From assembly GCF_000283155.1 (NCBI RefSeq), contig NW_004454166.1:953088-1017087 (forward strand): a stretch of DNA of 64,000 nt. The letters are read 5' to 3'. The DNA is from Ceratotherium simum simum. Taxonomy: Eukaryota > Chordata > Mammalia > Perissodactyla > Rhinocerotidae. Position numbers and translations under genes: made by a program. Numbering within the stretch: position 1 is the first letter of the stretch; the number at the start of each line of letters is the position of its first letter. This document shows, piece after piece, positions 38,622 to 50,660 of this stretch. Under the pieces are notes generated by a model. That model had not been told where the DNA came from, ran no database searches, and was given only the letters and a program-made list of their open reading frames with translations.

Positions 38622-38845
38622 GCAGGAGTTAGCAAACTTTTTCTGTTAATGCAAACTTTTTCTGTTAATGGTCAGGTGGTAAATACTTCAGGCTTTGTGA
38701 GCTCTATGGTCTCTGTCAGCTCTACGGTTGCAGTGTGACAGCAGCCATAGACAGTATGGAAATGAATGCATGTGGCTGTGTTCCAGTAAAACTATATACA
38801 GAAGTAGGCGGGAAGCTGGATTTCACCTTCAGGTTACCCGCACTA
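38622..38845 (+). mobile_element. hAT-Charlie-type element (GGCAAACTTTTTCTG class)
   Basis: AGCAAACTTTTTCTGTTAAT, GGTAAATACTTCAGGCTTTG, GAGCTCTATGGTCTCTGTC, AGCAGCCATAGACAGTATGG and GTGGCTGTGTTCCAGTAAAA follow the order of a common small hAT element. It carries an internal 19-bp tandem duplication near its 5' end. Confidence 0.8.
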
Positions 38846-38994
38846 AAGTAAAAGTCGGAACTCAGCAAAATGGGAAATAGCCACCAAATCACAGAACTGT
38901 TTCATTACTTTAAAGGTGAGAGATGTTCTACTGCAAATCATACAGGGAAATAATTTAACATAGAATCTGGCTTTTTAAAGCCCCAGAGATTACA

Positions 38995-39397
38995 AATTCA
39001 TTCATCAAAATTATTGAGTTTCTCCTATATGCCATGCACTGTGCTAGGAGCTGAGAATATGGACAGGCCTGGGACTTCTGAGATCTATAATCCATCATAG
39101 GATGCCATGCAAGTGAATATCTGAAGAACCTAACCTTGTGAGAGGCTCAGATTGAGCTTCCCTGAAGAAATGACACTTAAAGAGACCTGAAGGATTCTCT
39201 AGCGTTATCGAGGGAGAAAAGGTAGAGAAGGGAGGGTCGGGCAGGGATTGTATTGATCAAGGTGGGGAGTTCAGAGTTGCCTGCTTAAAACAGCCCTGGA
39301 TGCAATATAGGAACTAGATTTGAAGGGGGAGATAAAATGGGTGAATGAGCAGACCAGTATTGATTTGGATAAGTGTAGTATAAGGGAAAGGAAGGAT
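38995..39397 (-). mobile_element. L2 LINE 3' end, antisense
   Basis: CATTCATCAAAATTATTGAG, TATATGCCATGCACTGTGCT and AATGACACTTAAAGAGACCT are in antisense L2 order. It runs up to the ERE insertion site. Confidence 0.65.
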
Positions 39398-39721
39398 TCA
39401 ATGAAGACTTTTTGTGTGTGTGTGTGTGAGGAAGATCAGCCCTGAGCTAACATCCCTGCTAATCCTCCTCTTTTTGCTGAGCAAGACCGGCTCTGAGCTA
39501 ACATCTATTGCCAGTCCTCCTCCTTTTTTTTCCCCCAAAGCCCCAGTAGATAGTTGTATGTCATAGTTGCACATCCTGCTAGTTGCTGTATGTGGGACGC
39601 GGCCTCAGCGTGGCCGGAGAAGCGGTGCATTGGTGCGCGCCCGGGATCCGAACCCGGGCCACCAGTAGCGGAGCGCGCGCACTTAACCACTAAGCCACGG
39701 GGCCGGCCCTCAATGAAGACT
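39398..39721 (-). mobile_element. ERE SINE, antisense, perfect 12-bp TSD, long form
   Basis: The body 39410-39709 is flanked by TCAATGAAGACT at 39398-39409 and 39710-39721, identical. About 300 bp: a TG run, two GAGCTAACAT modules, then the CCCCAGTAGATAGTTGTATG body and a GGATCCGAACCCGGGCC head ending CACGGGGCCGGCCC. Well preserved. Confidence 0.95.
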
Positions 39722-40084
39722 CTTGAGGTGTAGAGATTATCCCAGATTGTCTGAGTGGACCCAGTGTAATCACAAAGATCCTTGTAAGAGGGAGGAAGAA
39801 GGTTCAGAGTCAGAGGAGGTGTTACAACAGAAGCAGAGGTTGGAATCATGTCGCCACAAGCCAAGGAATGTGGGCAGCCTCTGTGTTATAGAAGCTGGAA
39901 AAGGTGAGGCACAGATTCTCCCCTGGAGCCTCCAGAAGGAACACACGTCTGCTGACACCTTGATTTTAGTCCCTTAAGACCCATTTCAAACTTCTGACCT
40001 CCATGACTGTAAGATAATAAATTGGTGTTGTTTTAAGCCACTAAGCTTGTAGTAATTTGTTAATAGCAGCAGTAGGAAACTAAT
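39722..40084 (+). mobile_element. Old LTR/MER-like repeat, family not assigned
   Basis: GGACCCAGTGTAATCACAAA, AGTCAGAGGAGGTGTTACAA, GACACCTTGATTTTAGTCCC and TTGTTTTAAGCCACTAAGCT, ending TAGGAAACTAATGTA, make a recognisable widespread mammalian interspersed repeat. I could not name the family confidently. No coding frame is retained. Confidence 0.55.
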
Positions 40085-43000
40085 GTATTTACAGCACTCC
40101 TTCCTCCTTTTCCTGTTAGCGTGGCCTCATCCTCTTCCTATCTGGGGTAAATCCCTTACCTGTTCTGCCAGCCTTTTTGAACTTCATTATTCACTGACTG
40201 TGATCATTCTTGAAATACTTTCCGATCCTAGATTATCTTTTCTCTGTATATTTTCTCTCAGCCATGATCATAGTTTTTTAATTACCATCTATCTAGAGGA
40301 AACTCCCAATGTTTATTTCAAGTTGAAATGTTGGCCATATTTGGATATCCAAACGCCCACTCAACATCTCCATCTCACAGATCCTTTTAGCTTAGCAGGG
40401 CCAAAACTGGACCCATTATTTTCCCCTGGAAACCTGTTCCTTAATTCAGTAAATAGCACCATCAACACAGCTGCTTAAGCCAGAAATTAGGGAGTCGTCT
40501 TTGAATCCTTAACTTAATCACATCTCCAAAGTCCCTTTTTCCATATGAGGTGCATATTCACAGGTTTGGAGATGGGGACATTTTGGGGTGGGGTTGGGGC
40601 ATTATTTTGCCTACCACATGTGATAAAGGTTTAGATTTGGTGGGGAAAAGTTGAAAGAGTTCCCTTCTGCCCCAGTCCACTTTTCTGTGGAGCTCATTTG
40701 CTGACCTCAGCCTTCCTTAGTCACTCCACCCCACAGTCATAACCTAGATTTGATTTCTAGTGTTCTTTTCTCCACTACTAATAATTGGGCCCCACCAGGC
40801 CCTGTAATCGATTCACCCTCCCACCTAGTGCTTCACCTCCCTCATGTCTCAGCTTAGATTCCATTAGCCGTCATTGTGACCATTCTCATATACACCTTCA
40901 ACTCTCTTCCCTCCCTCTAGCTTCGTTGTGCTTCCCTGGCAAAACCCAGCCCTGGTTAAATCCATCTCTTTGCCTACTCTGTGCCTGCCCTGTGCAGCTG
41001 AAAGTGGCTGGAAGAAAACAAACATGCTGACAGGCTCCGCTTGGAAAATGATGGCTGGTAACCTCAACTGGGTCCTGCAGGACCGCTGCATGTCCTTAGC
41101 TCCTTCCTTCTCTACCAGACACACATTTCAGACCTGCTCAAACCTCTAGTATCTCCTCGCTCATCTTCAAGCTCAGCTGATGGCGTTGCTTTGTTTTTCC
41201 CTGAGAAAACAGAAGCATCCAGAAGCAAGCTTCCCGAAACTTACCCCATGATACCTACCCATTCACCAGCAATTGTACCCTCCCTCCTGTTAGGAAGGTC
41301 TGTTCTCCTGTTTAAGGCCAACCTATCCCATGTGCGCTCATTCCCACCGCCCCATTAACTACCTGAGGATCTTGCCCCAGCAAGTCTCCCTCTTCTCTGT
41401 CATCAGATTTTCTTTCTTTATTGGGTTATTCCCAGTAGCATATAAAAGGGCTGTGATTTCTTCTGTCTTAAAAAGAATTACTTGGAAAAGCTCTGTTGCC
41501 AATCTGTTCCCTGGAGAAGATGCTGAGATTTTGTGCAGGAGGTTTTGGGGGGAGTGTTTTTGGGAAAAACTTTAGAGGGCAAGTGAAACAAGTTTGGGCG
41601 GGAGAAGTTGAACTGCGATGCAGCTGCAACTAGGGTGACCAGTCATCCAGACCGTCCCAGTTTTAGCACTGAAACTCCTGCATCCCGGGAACCCTCTCAG
41701 TCCTGGGCAGACGGGTGTGGTTAGTCACCCTGGTTGTTGCAGCTTTAATCAGTCCCACAAGTATCTTTGATGCTGGGATGGCTCTTCAGAGAAATCCTTA
41801 ATCAAGGCAAGAGGGCAGGGCCTTTGAACTCTTGCATCGACTAATCATTGGCTGCGGGCTGCTGGGTGGGTGGATAACTTCACTGGAGGCAGCTTCTTTC
41901 AGCTGAGGGCAGTTACTGAGGAATGCAGCTGGGAGCTCTCAGCAGCCAGCACTCCTAGCTGCTGGGGAAGGAGGACTGATTACCTTGGTCCTAAAGTTGA
42001 CATCTGGGTGGTTAGCGCAACATCCACCATGATCCTCTTGAATCATCACCCCTCTCCATCCACTATCCCATTTCTCTGCTCTCTTTTGCGATTAAATGCC
42101 TCCTCAACATTGTCTGTATTTGCATGTCTCTTCTTCCGTTATCTCTGGAAGCCACTCTGCTTAGGCTTGCATCCCCACCAGTCTCCTGAAACCGCTCTTG
42201 TCAGGGTTAACACTGACCTGTCTCACCCTGTCCGCAGCGTTTAACATCACCTCACTGTTGTCGCCACCTTGTGGGCCTTCCGTAGCACTGATTGCCTGAT
42301 TTCCCTCCTATCCCTCCTTCCTCAGATTCTTTTGCTGGTTCCTCTTCACGTCTGACCTCTGAAACTTGCAGTGCCCCAGGCTTCAGTCCTCAGACCTCTT
42401 CTCTTTATTTACAGTGTAGCTTCTACACTGACTCCTTTGGTGATCTCATCTGGTCTCTTGGCTTTCAGTGCCAATTATGGGCTGAGAATGCCCAAATTTA
42501 TATCTCTAGCGTACACCTCTCCTCCTAATTCCAAACTTGTCCAAAAACAATCTTCCCACTTGCCTGAAAACTCCCTCTCTCAGTCTCAGGAGATGATAGT
42601 TCCTCTCTCTAGTTGCTTAGACTAAAACCCTGAGTGTCATCCTTGATTCTTTTCTTTCACATTCCACACCAATCCTTCAGGAAACCCTGTTGGCCCTACT
42701 TCTGAATTATAACCAAAATCTGACCTCTTCTCACCAACTTCATTACCACCACCCTGGTCCAATCCACCATGATCTCTCTTCTGAATTATTGCAACAGCCT
42801 CCTAACTAGACTCCCTGCTTACACCCTTACCCCTCTACAGTCTGTTCTCAACACAGCACTCAGAATGGTCCTCTTTAAAATTTAAGCCAGAACATGTTAC
42901 TCTTGCTCAAAACCTTCCAGTGGCTTCCTGTCTCACTCAGAGTAAAAGCCAGGGTTCTTCTGGTTGCCCACAAGGTGTGTACAATCTGGTCCTCATTACT

Positions 43001-43310
43001 TCTCTGATCTCATCTTTTATGACTCCCCCTCCCTCACTGCACTCCAGCCACACTGGCTTCCTTGCTTCCTCAAACAAACTAGCCATGCTGCTGCCTCAGG
43101 GCCTTTGCACTGGCTGTTTCCTCTGCCTGGGATGCTCTTCCCTTAGATTTTCAAGTGTCTCACTCCCTCTCCTTCAGGTCGCTGCTTAAATGGCATTTCT
43201 TCAATGAATTTCTTCTTCCCACCTCTTGTAGGTTATAGGATGTTTCAATTTTTGAAAATCCAGCAATTTGTACATTTATGATATGTGCATTTTTCTATAG
43301 TTACATTATT
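40085..43310 (+). mobile_element. Large L2-like LINE-derived block, sense
   Basis: The clearest part is 42100-43220: CTGAGTGTCATCCTTGATTC, CCCTGTTGGCCCTACTTCTG, TGCAACAGCCTCCTAACTAG, AAAACCTTCCAGTGGCTTCC, and CCTCAGGGCCTTTGCACTGG follow the 3' reverse-transcriptase region of an old L2-like LINE. The less certain 40085-41630 part has related text (CAGGGCCAAAACTGGACCCA). The many open frames here are fragments of this relic; none is intact. Confidence 0.6.
41631..41732. mobile_element. Small element with imperfect inverted termini
   Basis: TAGGGTGACCAGTCATCCAG at the left and TGGTTAGTCACCCTGG at the right form imperfect inverted ends. The centre (GACCGTCCCAGTTTTAGCAC) links it to the piece at 19955-20062. 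It sits between two parts of the LINE-like block. Confidence 0.5.
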
Positions 43311-43509
43311 CAGTCATGTGCCACATTAACAACAGCGGATCACATATATGATGGTGGTTCCATAAGATGAGTACTATATAGGCTAGGTGTGTAGTAGACT
43401 GTACCATCTAGGCTGTGTAAGTACACTCTGTGATGTTCACTCATCAATGAAATCGCCTAAGGATGCATTTCTCAGAACGTATCCCTGTCATGAAGTGACA
43501 TGTGACTAT
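43311..43509 (+). mobile_element. Tigger/MER2-like DNA transposon, internally deleted
   Basis: CAGTCATGTGCCACATTAAC at the left end and CATGAAGTGACATGTGACTA at the right form inverted termini. GATGGTGGTTCCATAAGATG and AATCGCCTAAGGATGCATTT match the family ends. Only about 200 bp remain, so the middle is lost. It interrupts the L2-like block near its 3' end. Confidence 0.75.
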
Positions 43510-43514
43510 ATTTC

Positions 43515-43745
43515 AGTCCTTTTTTTATTTTAATTACAACCTCCCCAGTACTCCATACCCCCTTTCTCAATTTTTCTTCCTGGCACTTATTTGGTATATT
43601 TTTCCTTATTTATTTTGGTAATTGTCTGGCTCTGTTTGTTAAATATACATTTGATGAGGGCAGGGACTTTGTCTGTTCCGTTCACTGTAGTGTCCCAGTA
43701 CCTAGGAGAGTGCCTGGCACCTAGTAGGCACTGAGTTCACTGAAT
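43515..43745 (+). mobile_element. L2 3' terminus, sense, continuing the block
   Basis: GAGGGCAGGGACTTTGTCTG, GTGTCCCAGTACCTAGGAGA and GTGCCTGGCACCTAGTAGGC are the L2 3' end, ending at a decayed CACTGAATAAT. Confidence 0.8.
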
Positions 43746-43755
43746 AATAGACTTA

Positions 43756-44083
43756 GAGTGGAGAAGTTTTTTTTGTTTTGTTTTTGTGAGGAAGATCAGC
43801 CCTGAGCTAACATCCATGCTAATCCTCCTGTTTTTGCTGAGGAAGACCGGCTCTGAGCTAACATCTATTGCCAATCCTCCTCCTTTTTTCCCCCAAAGCC
43901 CCAGTAGATAGTTGGACGTCATAGTTGCACATCCTTCTAGTTGCTGTACGTGGGACGCAGCCTCAGCATGGCCGGAGAAGCGGTGCGTCGGTGCGCGCCC
44001 GGGATCCAAACCTGGGCTGCCAGTAGCGGAGCCCGAGCACTTAACTGCTACACCACGGGGCCGGCCTGAGTGGAGAAGTTTTT
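43756..44083 (-). mobile_element. ERE SINE, antisense, 16-bp TSD, long form
   Basis: The body is about 43773-44067, bracketed by GAGTGGAGAAGTTTTT at about 43756-43771 and 44068-44083. Two tail modules and the CAGTAGATAGTTGGACGTC body are present. It lies immediately after the L2 terminus. Confidence 0.93.
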
Positions 44084-44084
44084 A

Positions 44085-45350
44085 ACTAGCTGTGGGAAGT
44101 GTGAGAGTACGCCAACTAGAAAAAGGGAAGATTGTCACATGATACCGTACCCCAGTTAAGACAGGTGAGCATGAATTTGCGATGCCTGGATGCGGGCTTT
44201 TTCTTGAGCGCTGCTCTGCTGCCCAGAGGCAGGCTCGCAGAAGGTGGAGAGTTGGAGTCATCCAGGGCTGGGGCTTGCCACACGGATGAGGTGAAATGAC
44301 AGTGTCAGGGAGTGACTGAAATCACGCACAAGGCACCTAAGCTGGCTAAGGAGGAGAGGCAGGAGGGCGCTGCTGGGCAGGAAGGAAATAGAGGGGCAGC
44401 CAGTCCTGCTGAAGGCGACTGCGGGAGTGGGAGCAGTGGGGCGGTAGCCCTGAGACCTGTTGATGTGCCCCAAATATCTTCCCTTCACTTTCAATGGAGA
44501 GAAAAGTCCCTGTTCTGAAAAACAGAATCTATTCATTTTGTTTTACTTTCTGAAGAGAGGTATCACCAGCTTGTGGCCTGTTGGGCTATTCTCAAAAGAC
44601 ATGGTATATTAGAGTTTGTTGGTTTCACAGCTAAGCATGTCTGGAGTAGTCTGACAAGGACCACGTCTGACCCACCACTAGAACTGACTCTCCCTCAGTT
44701 TATATGTTCATTTAGGAGGAAAGAAAATCACCAAGTGCAAATATGTTCACGATACCAAGAGACTGAAGACTTTTTATGGGACGGTGCGGAACGATGGAGA
44801 CTACTGCTGAGTGTGGTACAGCAGTGAGAGCTTATATGATGCTTTTCTTCCCCAAATTCAGATTGCATTGCTTCTGATTATTTGAGCTGATGGGAGAAAA
44901 GCAATATATGGATAATTTAAAATAATAAAGATATTGCAAAAAAAGTTTTTAGAAATGTGGTAGATAAGAATTGAAACAAAGAAATGCAGGAAAATGATCA
45001 AATGAATTGCTCATCCTAACATCATTAGTAAAATTCCACTCATGTTTTCAGTGTACTTTGAGTAAAATTTAATAAGCTTGCTGTTGAATCCTTACATCAA
45101 CTGTAAAATTTTATAAATTTTTGTAATAACCATTGTTTTCATTGATCTCAAGCATATGAAACAAACACAAAGAATCTTTACCGAACATAAAAGTAAAAAT
45201 GTAAGTAAAGTCTTAAACCTATTGAAATCTATAAAACTTGTTGTTATTAGCTTAGTGAAACTGACTGCTGTGAGAGGTTGAAGAGCGTGTAGTTTAACAT
45301 CTACTGTTTCCTCTTAAACCCTCACTTTTGTTGGCAAGCACTTTACTATT
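44085..45350. other. Spacer, nothing recognised
   Basis: 44150-44480 is moderately GC-rich, but no exon is supported; 44830-45250 is AT-rich. No named repeat. Confidence 0.4.
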
Positions 45351-45351
45351 T

Positions 45352-45620
45352 AGAAGTTGTGGGGTCGGCCCGGTGGCGCAAGCGGTTAAGTGCGCGCGCT
45401 CCGCTGCAGCGGCCCGGGGTTCGCTGGTTCGGATCCCGGGCGCGCACCGACGCACTGCTTGGCAAGCCATGCTGTGGCAGCGTCCCATATAAAGTGGAGG
45501 AAGATGGGCACAGATGTTAGCCCAGGGCCGTCTTCCTCAGCAAAAAAAAGAGGAGGATTGGCGGATGTTAGCACAGGGCTGATCTCCTCACAAAAAAAAA
45601 AAAAAAAAAAAAGAAGTTGT
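45352..45620 (+). mobile_element. ERE SINE, perfect 9-bp TSD, long poly-A tail
   Basis: The body 45361-45611 lies between AGAAGTTGT at 45352-45360 and 45612-45620. The head GGGGTCGGCCCGGTGGCGCA and box-B-like GGTTCGGATCCC are intact. Two tail modules are followed by a run of over 20 A, suggesting a young insertion. Confidence 0.95.
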
Positions 45621-45624
45621 TCAT

Positions 45625-46220
45625 CACCATAAAAAAGGAATTTGTAATTTTTACTGTTGTTCCCTAAGTTAAAACGTGCTTATTTATTCTGATTTGACAG
45701 AAAGTATTTAATGTTTTTTTTCTTTTCTTTTCTTATTCAGCCCGTTTTCTTTCTTAAGTACCTTGAACTTAGATCACCCTTAATCATTTCACCTTTCCTG
45801 AGTTTACAGAGAATAGCAGAGAGAGAACTGGAGGGAACCTGGAAACTTTGCACTAGATAATACCAACTCAAAATATCACGTATTTCCTTCTTCCCAATTC
45901 TGTGTGTAAATAAAGTGGTAAAATAGCATATTTTTACTATTTGTTTCTTGGTAGAAAAAGGACTCTAAGATAAATGTATCTTGATGTTTATGGGTAACTG
46001 ATTTTCTGTTCACATGTAATTTTAAGAGTAAATGGGCGCTGGCTGTCATGTACTTGGGAATCAAAGAGTGCGTACTAGGGGCAGTTGGGAGGATTTTCAT
46101 GCACAGATCCCTCCTGGTGGTGGGCTCCCTGCCCCAGGAGAGGATGAAGTATAACAGGGAATAGCACACCAGTGAGTGAATATGTCACATAAGACAGTGC
46201 CAGGCCTCCGTGCAGGGGTG
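45625..46220. other. Spacer, nothing recognised
   Basis: No gene or named repeat. The minus open frame 45876-46169 has no known domain. Confidence 0.4.
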
Positions 46221-46224
46221 CTTT

Positions 46225-46350
46225 CCATAAGAACCTGCACACCAAGTCACATAGGAGCTTTTAAACAAAAGACCTCCTGAATCAGGACTGCTGTGGATGG
46301 AGCCCAGGAGTCTGTTTTTGAAAAAGCATCCAGGTGATTTAATCGGTCCA
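46225..46350 (+). mobile_element. MER5-type hAT fragment, partial
   Basis: ATAAGAACCTGCACACCAAG, GGAGCTTTTAAACAAAAGAC, and TCTGTTTTTGAAAAAGCATC with CAGGTGATTTAATC resemble the inside of a MER5-like element in reverse layout. Diverged. Confidence 0.45.
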
Positions 46351-46660
46351 GGTCTTGCTTTGAGTAAACCAGTAAATGAATTTACCTTAAGGTCCCTTCC
46401 AGTTCTGAAATTCTGGACTGGTTAAGGAATAAGAGTCAAATAAAACTGAAAATGAAAGCAATTTTAGGTTGCATTAGTAAAATTACAACATTAAGGTCTC
46501 CAGATCTGACAGATGCTTCAAGAGCAGCCAACTTGCCAGAGTTGAATTTGGTAGTTAGAATACTGAAGGTGCCTGGAAACCACGCTACTAGAGAAATGAC
46601 GGAAAGAATTACAGGTGTTTAACCTTGCCAAGACCTAAAGTAGGAGTCTGAGAGCTGGTG

Positions 46661-46902
46661 TTTGTTTGTTTTTTTTTGTGTGTGAGGAAGATCAGCCCTG
46701 GGCTAACATCCATGCCAATCCTCCTCTTTTTGCCGAGGAAGACTGGCCCTGGGCTAACATCCATGCCCATCTTCCTCTACTTTATATGGGACGCCGCCAC
46801 AGCATGGCCTGACAAGCGGTGCATCGGTGCGCGCCGGGGATCCGAACCCGGGCCGCCAGCAGCGGAGCATGCGCACCTAACCGCTACGCCACAGGGCCGG
46901 CC
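46661..46902 (-). mobile_element. ERE SINE, antisense
   Basis: Two GGGCTAACATCCATGCC modules, CTACTTTATATGGGACGCCG, GGATCCGAACCCGGGCC and a CACAGGGCCGGCC end are present. The tail side begins with a T-run and GTGTGTGAGGAAG. A clear target-site duplication was not resolved. Confidence 0.92.
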
Positions 46903-46904
46903 GC

Positions 46905-47325
46905 TGAGACCTGTTTTTAAAAATTAAGAATTGTTATGTCAAAAGGAGAGTAATTGTCCCAGAAGACAGAAGAGGATAAAGGTTTGGAAGCTAAGAAGGA
47001 GGATTCCGCTTGAACTCACTACCGACGACTGTGAGCAAGCTGGGCTGGGTCACAGAAGGGGCTCTTCTTCACTGGAAATGTGTAAGGATCTGAGCCTGCA
47101 TACTCCATAGCAGGGATTGCCACTATAGGAAAGGGTTTCTGTCCATGTCTTTCTCTGTTACTGAAAAACCACTTGAATACAAGTCCTATCACACTTTTCT
47201 GTCACACATAATATCTGTACAAAGAAGGGGCTGAATAAGTGACTGTTGAATTGAAGCTTGGGGAAATACTGACTCTCCGACACTGTCTGTCGTCCAGGCT
47301 TCAGAAAAACATTCCCAATCTACTT
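46905..47325. other. Spacer, nothing recognised
   Basis: No gene or named repeat. Confidence 0.4.
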
Positions 47326-47329
47326 GGTG

Positions 47330-47725
47330 GAGGTGTTCACGTTCACAGATATGTATTCAGTGACTACAGAGGACCAGGCACTGTGGTCGGTGAAGGATAC
47401 AGAAGAGAGGAACTCAGTCATAGCACCTGTCCTCAACAGGCTTACCATCTGGCAGGGGAGGCAGACGTTACCTAATTTCATCACCAGTTACTTCATAATA
47501 TTATATAAACTGTGTGAGAGGGAAGTGCAAGTAGCTGTGAGAACATGGAATGGGGGGACCCTGACCTATTGGGTTGGGGAGGCAGCATGGAGGGCTCCCT
47601 TAGGAAGTGATACATAAAGTAAGATCTGGATGAATAGGAATTGGCCAGATAAAAGAGTGAGGAGCCTCTGAAAAAGTGTTAAAGCATATGTGTTCAAGGA
47701 AGAAAGAAGACCAGTGTGCCTAATG
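47330..47725 (-). mobile_element. L2 LINE 3' end, antisense
   Basis: GAGGACCAGGCACTGTGGTC, CCTGTCCTCAACAGGCTTAC, GAAGTGATACATAAAGTAAG and AGATCTGGATGAATAGGAAT follow antisense L2 order. Confidence 0.65.
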
Positions 47726-48092
47726 TGGGTGGAGCACAGAAGAGCAAGAAAACCTTCAGTCCTTTGAGAAACTCCTATTATTGTATTTTCCATACTTTAG
47801 TCTTAAGAAAGAGATCCCATTCTGACATCTGCTGGCTAGTGTATATACTGCAATTCCAAATGACATTACACAAGAATAACTTTCAGTAACCTATTTTTCT
47901 GAAGGCTACAAAAATAAACTAGAAATAAAGCCCCAGGTCTTTTCCCTACTCTGTATCATGGCCATCTCACAGGAGACCTTGACCAGTTGTTACTTACATG
48001 CTACTTGCACGCACTCAGTCTTACAGATAGGCATATGTGGTGCCATTTGCCTACTTTTGTACAAGTTCACAAAAACTTACATGGAAATCACA

Positions 48093-48295
48093 TAAAAATT
48101 GAATAGGGAGCTGGCCCCCGGCCTAGTGGTTGAGTTTGGCACGGTCCCCTTCAGCGGCCCAGATTTGGTTCCTGGGCACAGACCTACACCACTCGTCAGT
48201 GGCCATGCTGTGGCAGTGACCCACATACAAAATAGGAAGATTGGCACAGATGTTAACTTGGCAAATCTTTCTCAGCAAAAGAAAAAGTTGAATAG
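48093..48295 (+). mobile_element. ERE SINE, short, one tail module
   Basis: The body is about 48107-48282, with head GGGAGCTGGCCCCCGGCCTA, a strongly mutated box B (TTTGGTTCCTGG) and one module (GGAAGATTGGCACAGATGTT). Flanks AAAAATTGAATAG and AAAAAGTTGAATAG are a near-identical target-site duplication. Confidence 0.88.
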
Positions 48296-48299
48296 ACTT

Positions 48300-48840
48300 G
48301 TTACTGAGATGTAAAAACATTACAAAATCACTTATTCACTTTGTCTTTCAAACACTATCTGATGAAATATTTTCAGTTATGAAATATTCTTAAATTGTTT
48401 CCTTCATAAATAAAACACACAGCTGGCTTTAGTCCAGTAAGCATTCTACTAAGGCTAAAGATATGCTTTAAGCATGTCTGCTAATTTTCATCTTTTTCTC
48501 AGTCAAATTAGTAATAGTATTTCATTTTCCACTTATGTCTATAAAGGACAGAAATGCAAAAAAATTTTTAATATTACATAAGCAGCTGTACAGACAATGA
48601 TACTGCTGCATTTGAAACCAAATGTTCCACTGGCAGCTGCCTTACCATGCAGTTGCCTGAAATATTCATTAATCAGCTGACATTAAAAGTATATATTTGG
48701 TGAACAAAGGATGATTTAGAGACATCAATATCTAATGTAAAAAGTGTGAGTTGGAGAGTAGAGATCTGTCTGTTAGGAAGAAGCACTAGAATTAGTTGTT
48801 CAAAGTCCTGGGTTACAGCTTCAGCTCTGCTATTAATTAT
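48300..48840. other. Spacer, nothing recognised
   Basis: AT-rich. No gene or named repeat. Confidence 0.4.
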
Positions 48841-48844
48841 GTGA

Positions 48845-49395
48845 CTATGAGAGTCAGATTTTTTACTTGCAAACACCAAAATCCAGTTTTGGTAGATTTA
48901 AGGAGAAAAGTAATTTATTAAAAGGATTATAGGTAGTTTAGCATCACCAGGAGGCCTGGAGAAACTGGGCTCAGAGACTAGGCGACTCAAACATCACCAT
49001 TTGTCACTTAGTCACTCCACACAACCTGGTACAGTGAGGACACTGTATCTCCTGGGGATTAGATGCCACCACTCAGTATTACCAAGGCTACAGGCACAGA
49101 ATTCTGGACTATCATGGCAGCCAGGGTTGCTCTAAGAACTTGCTGCATTTGCCATGGTCACCAAAAAGAATTATTCCAGGACTCCACTTTGCTATGTCTC
49201 TGGCTCCCAATTCAAAATCCAGGGAATATTTAATTTGTAGTGTCAGAGTCATGTGGAAAAGCAGAGAAAATATCTAGATTTCAGCTTTTATAGTGAAAGG
49301 TATGCTCTGATTCCTAACAAGCTCATAAGACGGGGAATTCCCAAATGTAGGAGGGGAGTTCAGATCCTGGGCAGCCAAAAAGGATGACAGAGGTC
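48845..49395 (+). mobile_element. Unassigned old interspersed repeat, possible
   Basis: The text GTCAGATTTTTTACTTGCAA, TTTAAGGAGAAAAGTAATTT and CACCAGGAGGCCTGGAGAAA has the layout of a widespread old mammalian repeat that begins with a 'gttgcaa...ttaag...aatttatt' segment. A second diverged relative may lie at 59355-59745. Family unknown. Confidence 0.35.
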
Positions 49396-49484
49396 TACTG
49401 TGTTGACCCTGGACAGATCACTCAGAGCCTCACTTTTCTATAAAGCAAGATAAATAAAGTTCACATGGCTGAGGAGAGTGTGTA

Positions 49485-49625
49485 TGTTTACTTACTCATG
49501 TCACAGTAAATACCATCTGTGTGCCAGGATGCAAAGATGAGCAAGTCTGCTGTCCAATCAAGGAGAGAAATCAACAGACAGCAAGTGCCAGGATAGAGGC
49601 ATGCACAGGAGAAATGAGAGTGGAA
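49485..49625 (-). mobile_element. L2 LINE 3' fragment, antisense
   Basis: ATCTGTGTGCCAGGATGCAA, AGATGAGCAAGTCTGCTGTC and CAAGGAGAGAAATCAACAGA resemble the antisense L2 terminus. Confidence 0.5.
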
Positions 49626-49629
49626 AGAA

Positions 49630-50265
49630 GAGAGGGCTCAACTGCGGTTTACAAATGATGTTCTTATATTTAAGTACTTATATATAAAATCAAATTTTCC
49701 ATGTGGCAAGTGATGTGTGCACCACTAATGGTAAAGACAGCACGCCCTTGTAGAAAGCTGCTGTAATACTCCTTTGAAAGGCTTGGCTGTTTTAGGGAAA
49801 TGCCAAAACAATGTTGGCTGGCACAAATCACAAACTCAGGCTTTTACTTCCTTATTGACAGACATATCTGGACTGCCAGTTGCATACAATGGGATACTTT
49901 TCAAAGGATCAAACATGTCAGAGCTTTGCCAGTCATCGATAATAAATCATTGAGCTCATTGTAGTGTGAACCATCCCTGTTCTGATCTGACCTGACCAAA
50001 GCTTTGTATCTTTGCTTAAAATAAATTGTTTGCTTTAGGCTTAGGGGGATTTTTTTTTTTTCCATTTATGAAAAAGAGCAGCTGCATGGTAACTTGGGCC
50101 TCATCCAGAATCTGTACTAATACCAAATCATATGGTAATAATAGATGGAATATATTTTTACAGAATACATTCTATAGAACCAGGGATTGACAGACGTCAG
50201 TGGGACCACATGGGTCAGCTATTACAAACCTCAATCTGGTGCAGTAATTTCTTTTTCACAGCATC
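49630..50265. other. Spacer, nothing recognised
   Basis: No gene or named repeat. A T-run lies at 50052-50062. Confidence 0.4.
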
Positions 50266-50660
50266 CTCAAGTTAGATTTCTGTAGCTGACATTCTCTTCT
50301 AAAATCCACAGGTCTATATCCAACTGCCTTTTTGATCATTTGGATGACACAGGCATCTTAAATTTAACAAGTCCAAAATTGAGATCTTGATCTCCCCCTA
50401 CCTCCAAATATGTTCCCCTTACAAGAGTTACCACTTTAATAAACAGCACTTCCGTGGGCCCACTCAGTAGATTAAGCTAGAAGACTGGGAATCCCCCTAA
50501 TTTCCCACATCAAGCCAAATTCGACTCTACCTCAAAAGTGTATCTCAAATCCATTTCTCTCCATCTTCACTTCCATTACTCCAGTCCAAGTCTTAACCAA
50601 TCTCCCTGCTTCCACTCTTACCTTGGTCTGTTCTCCACATAGTAGCTGGCATGCTTCTTT

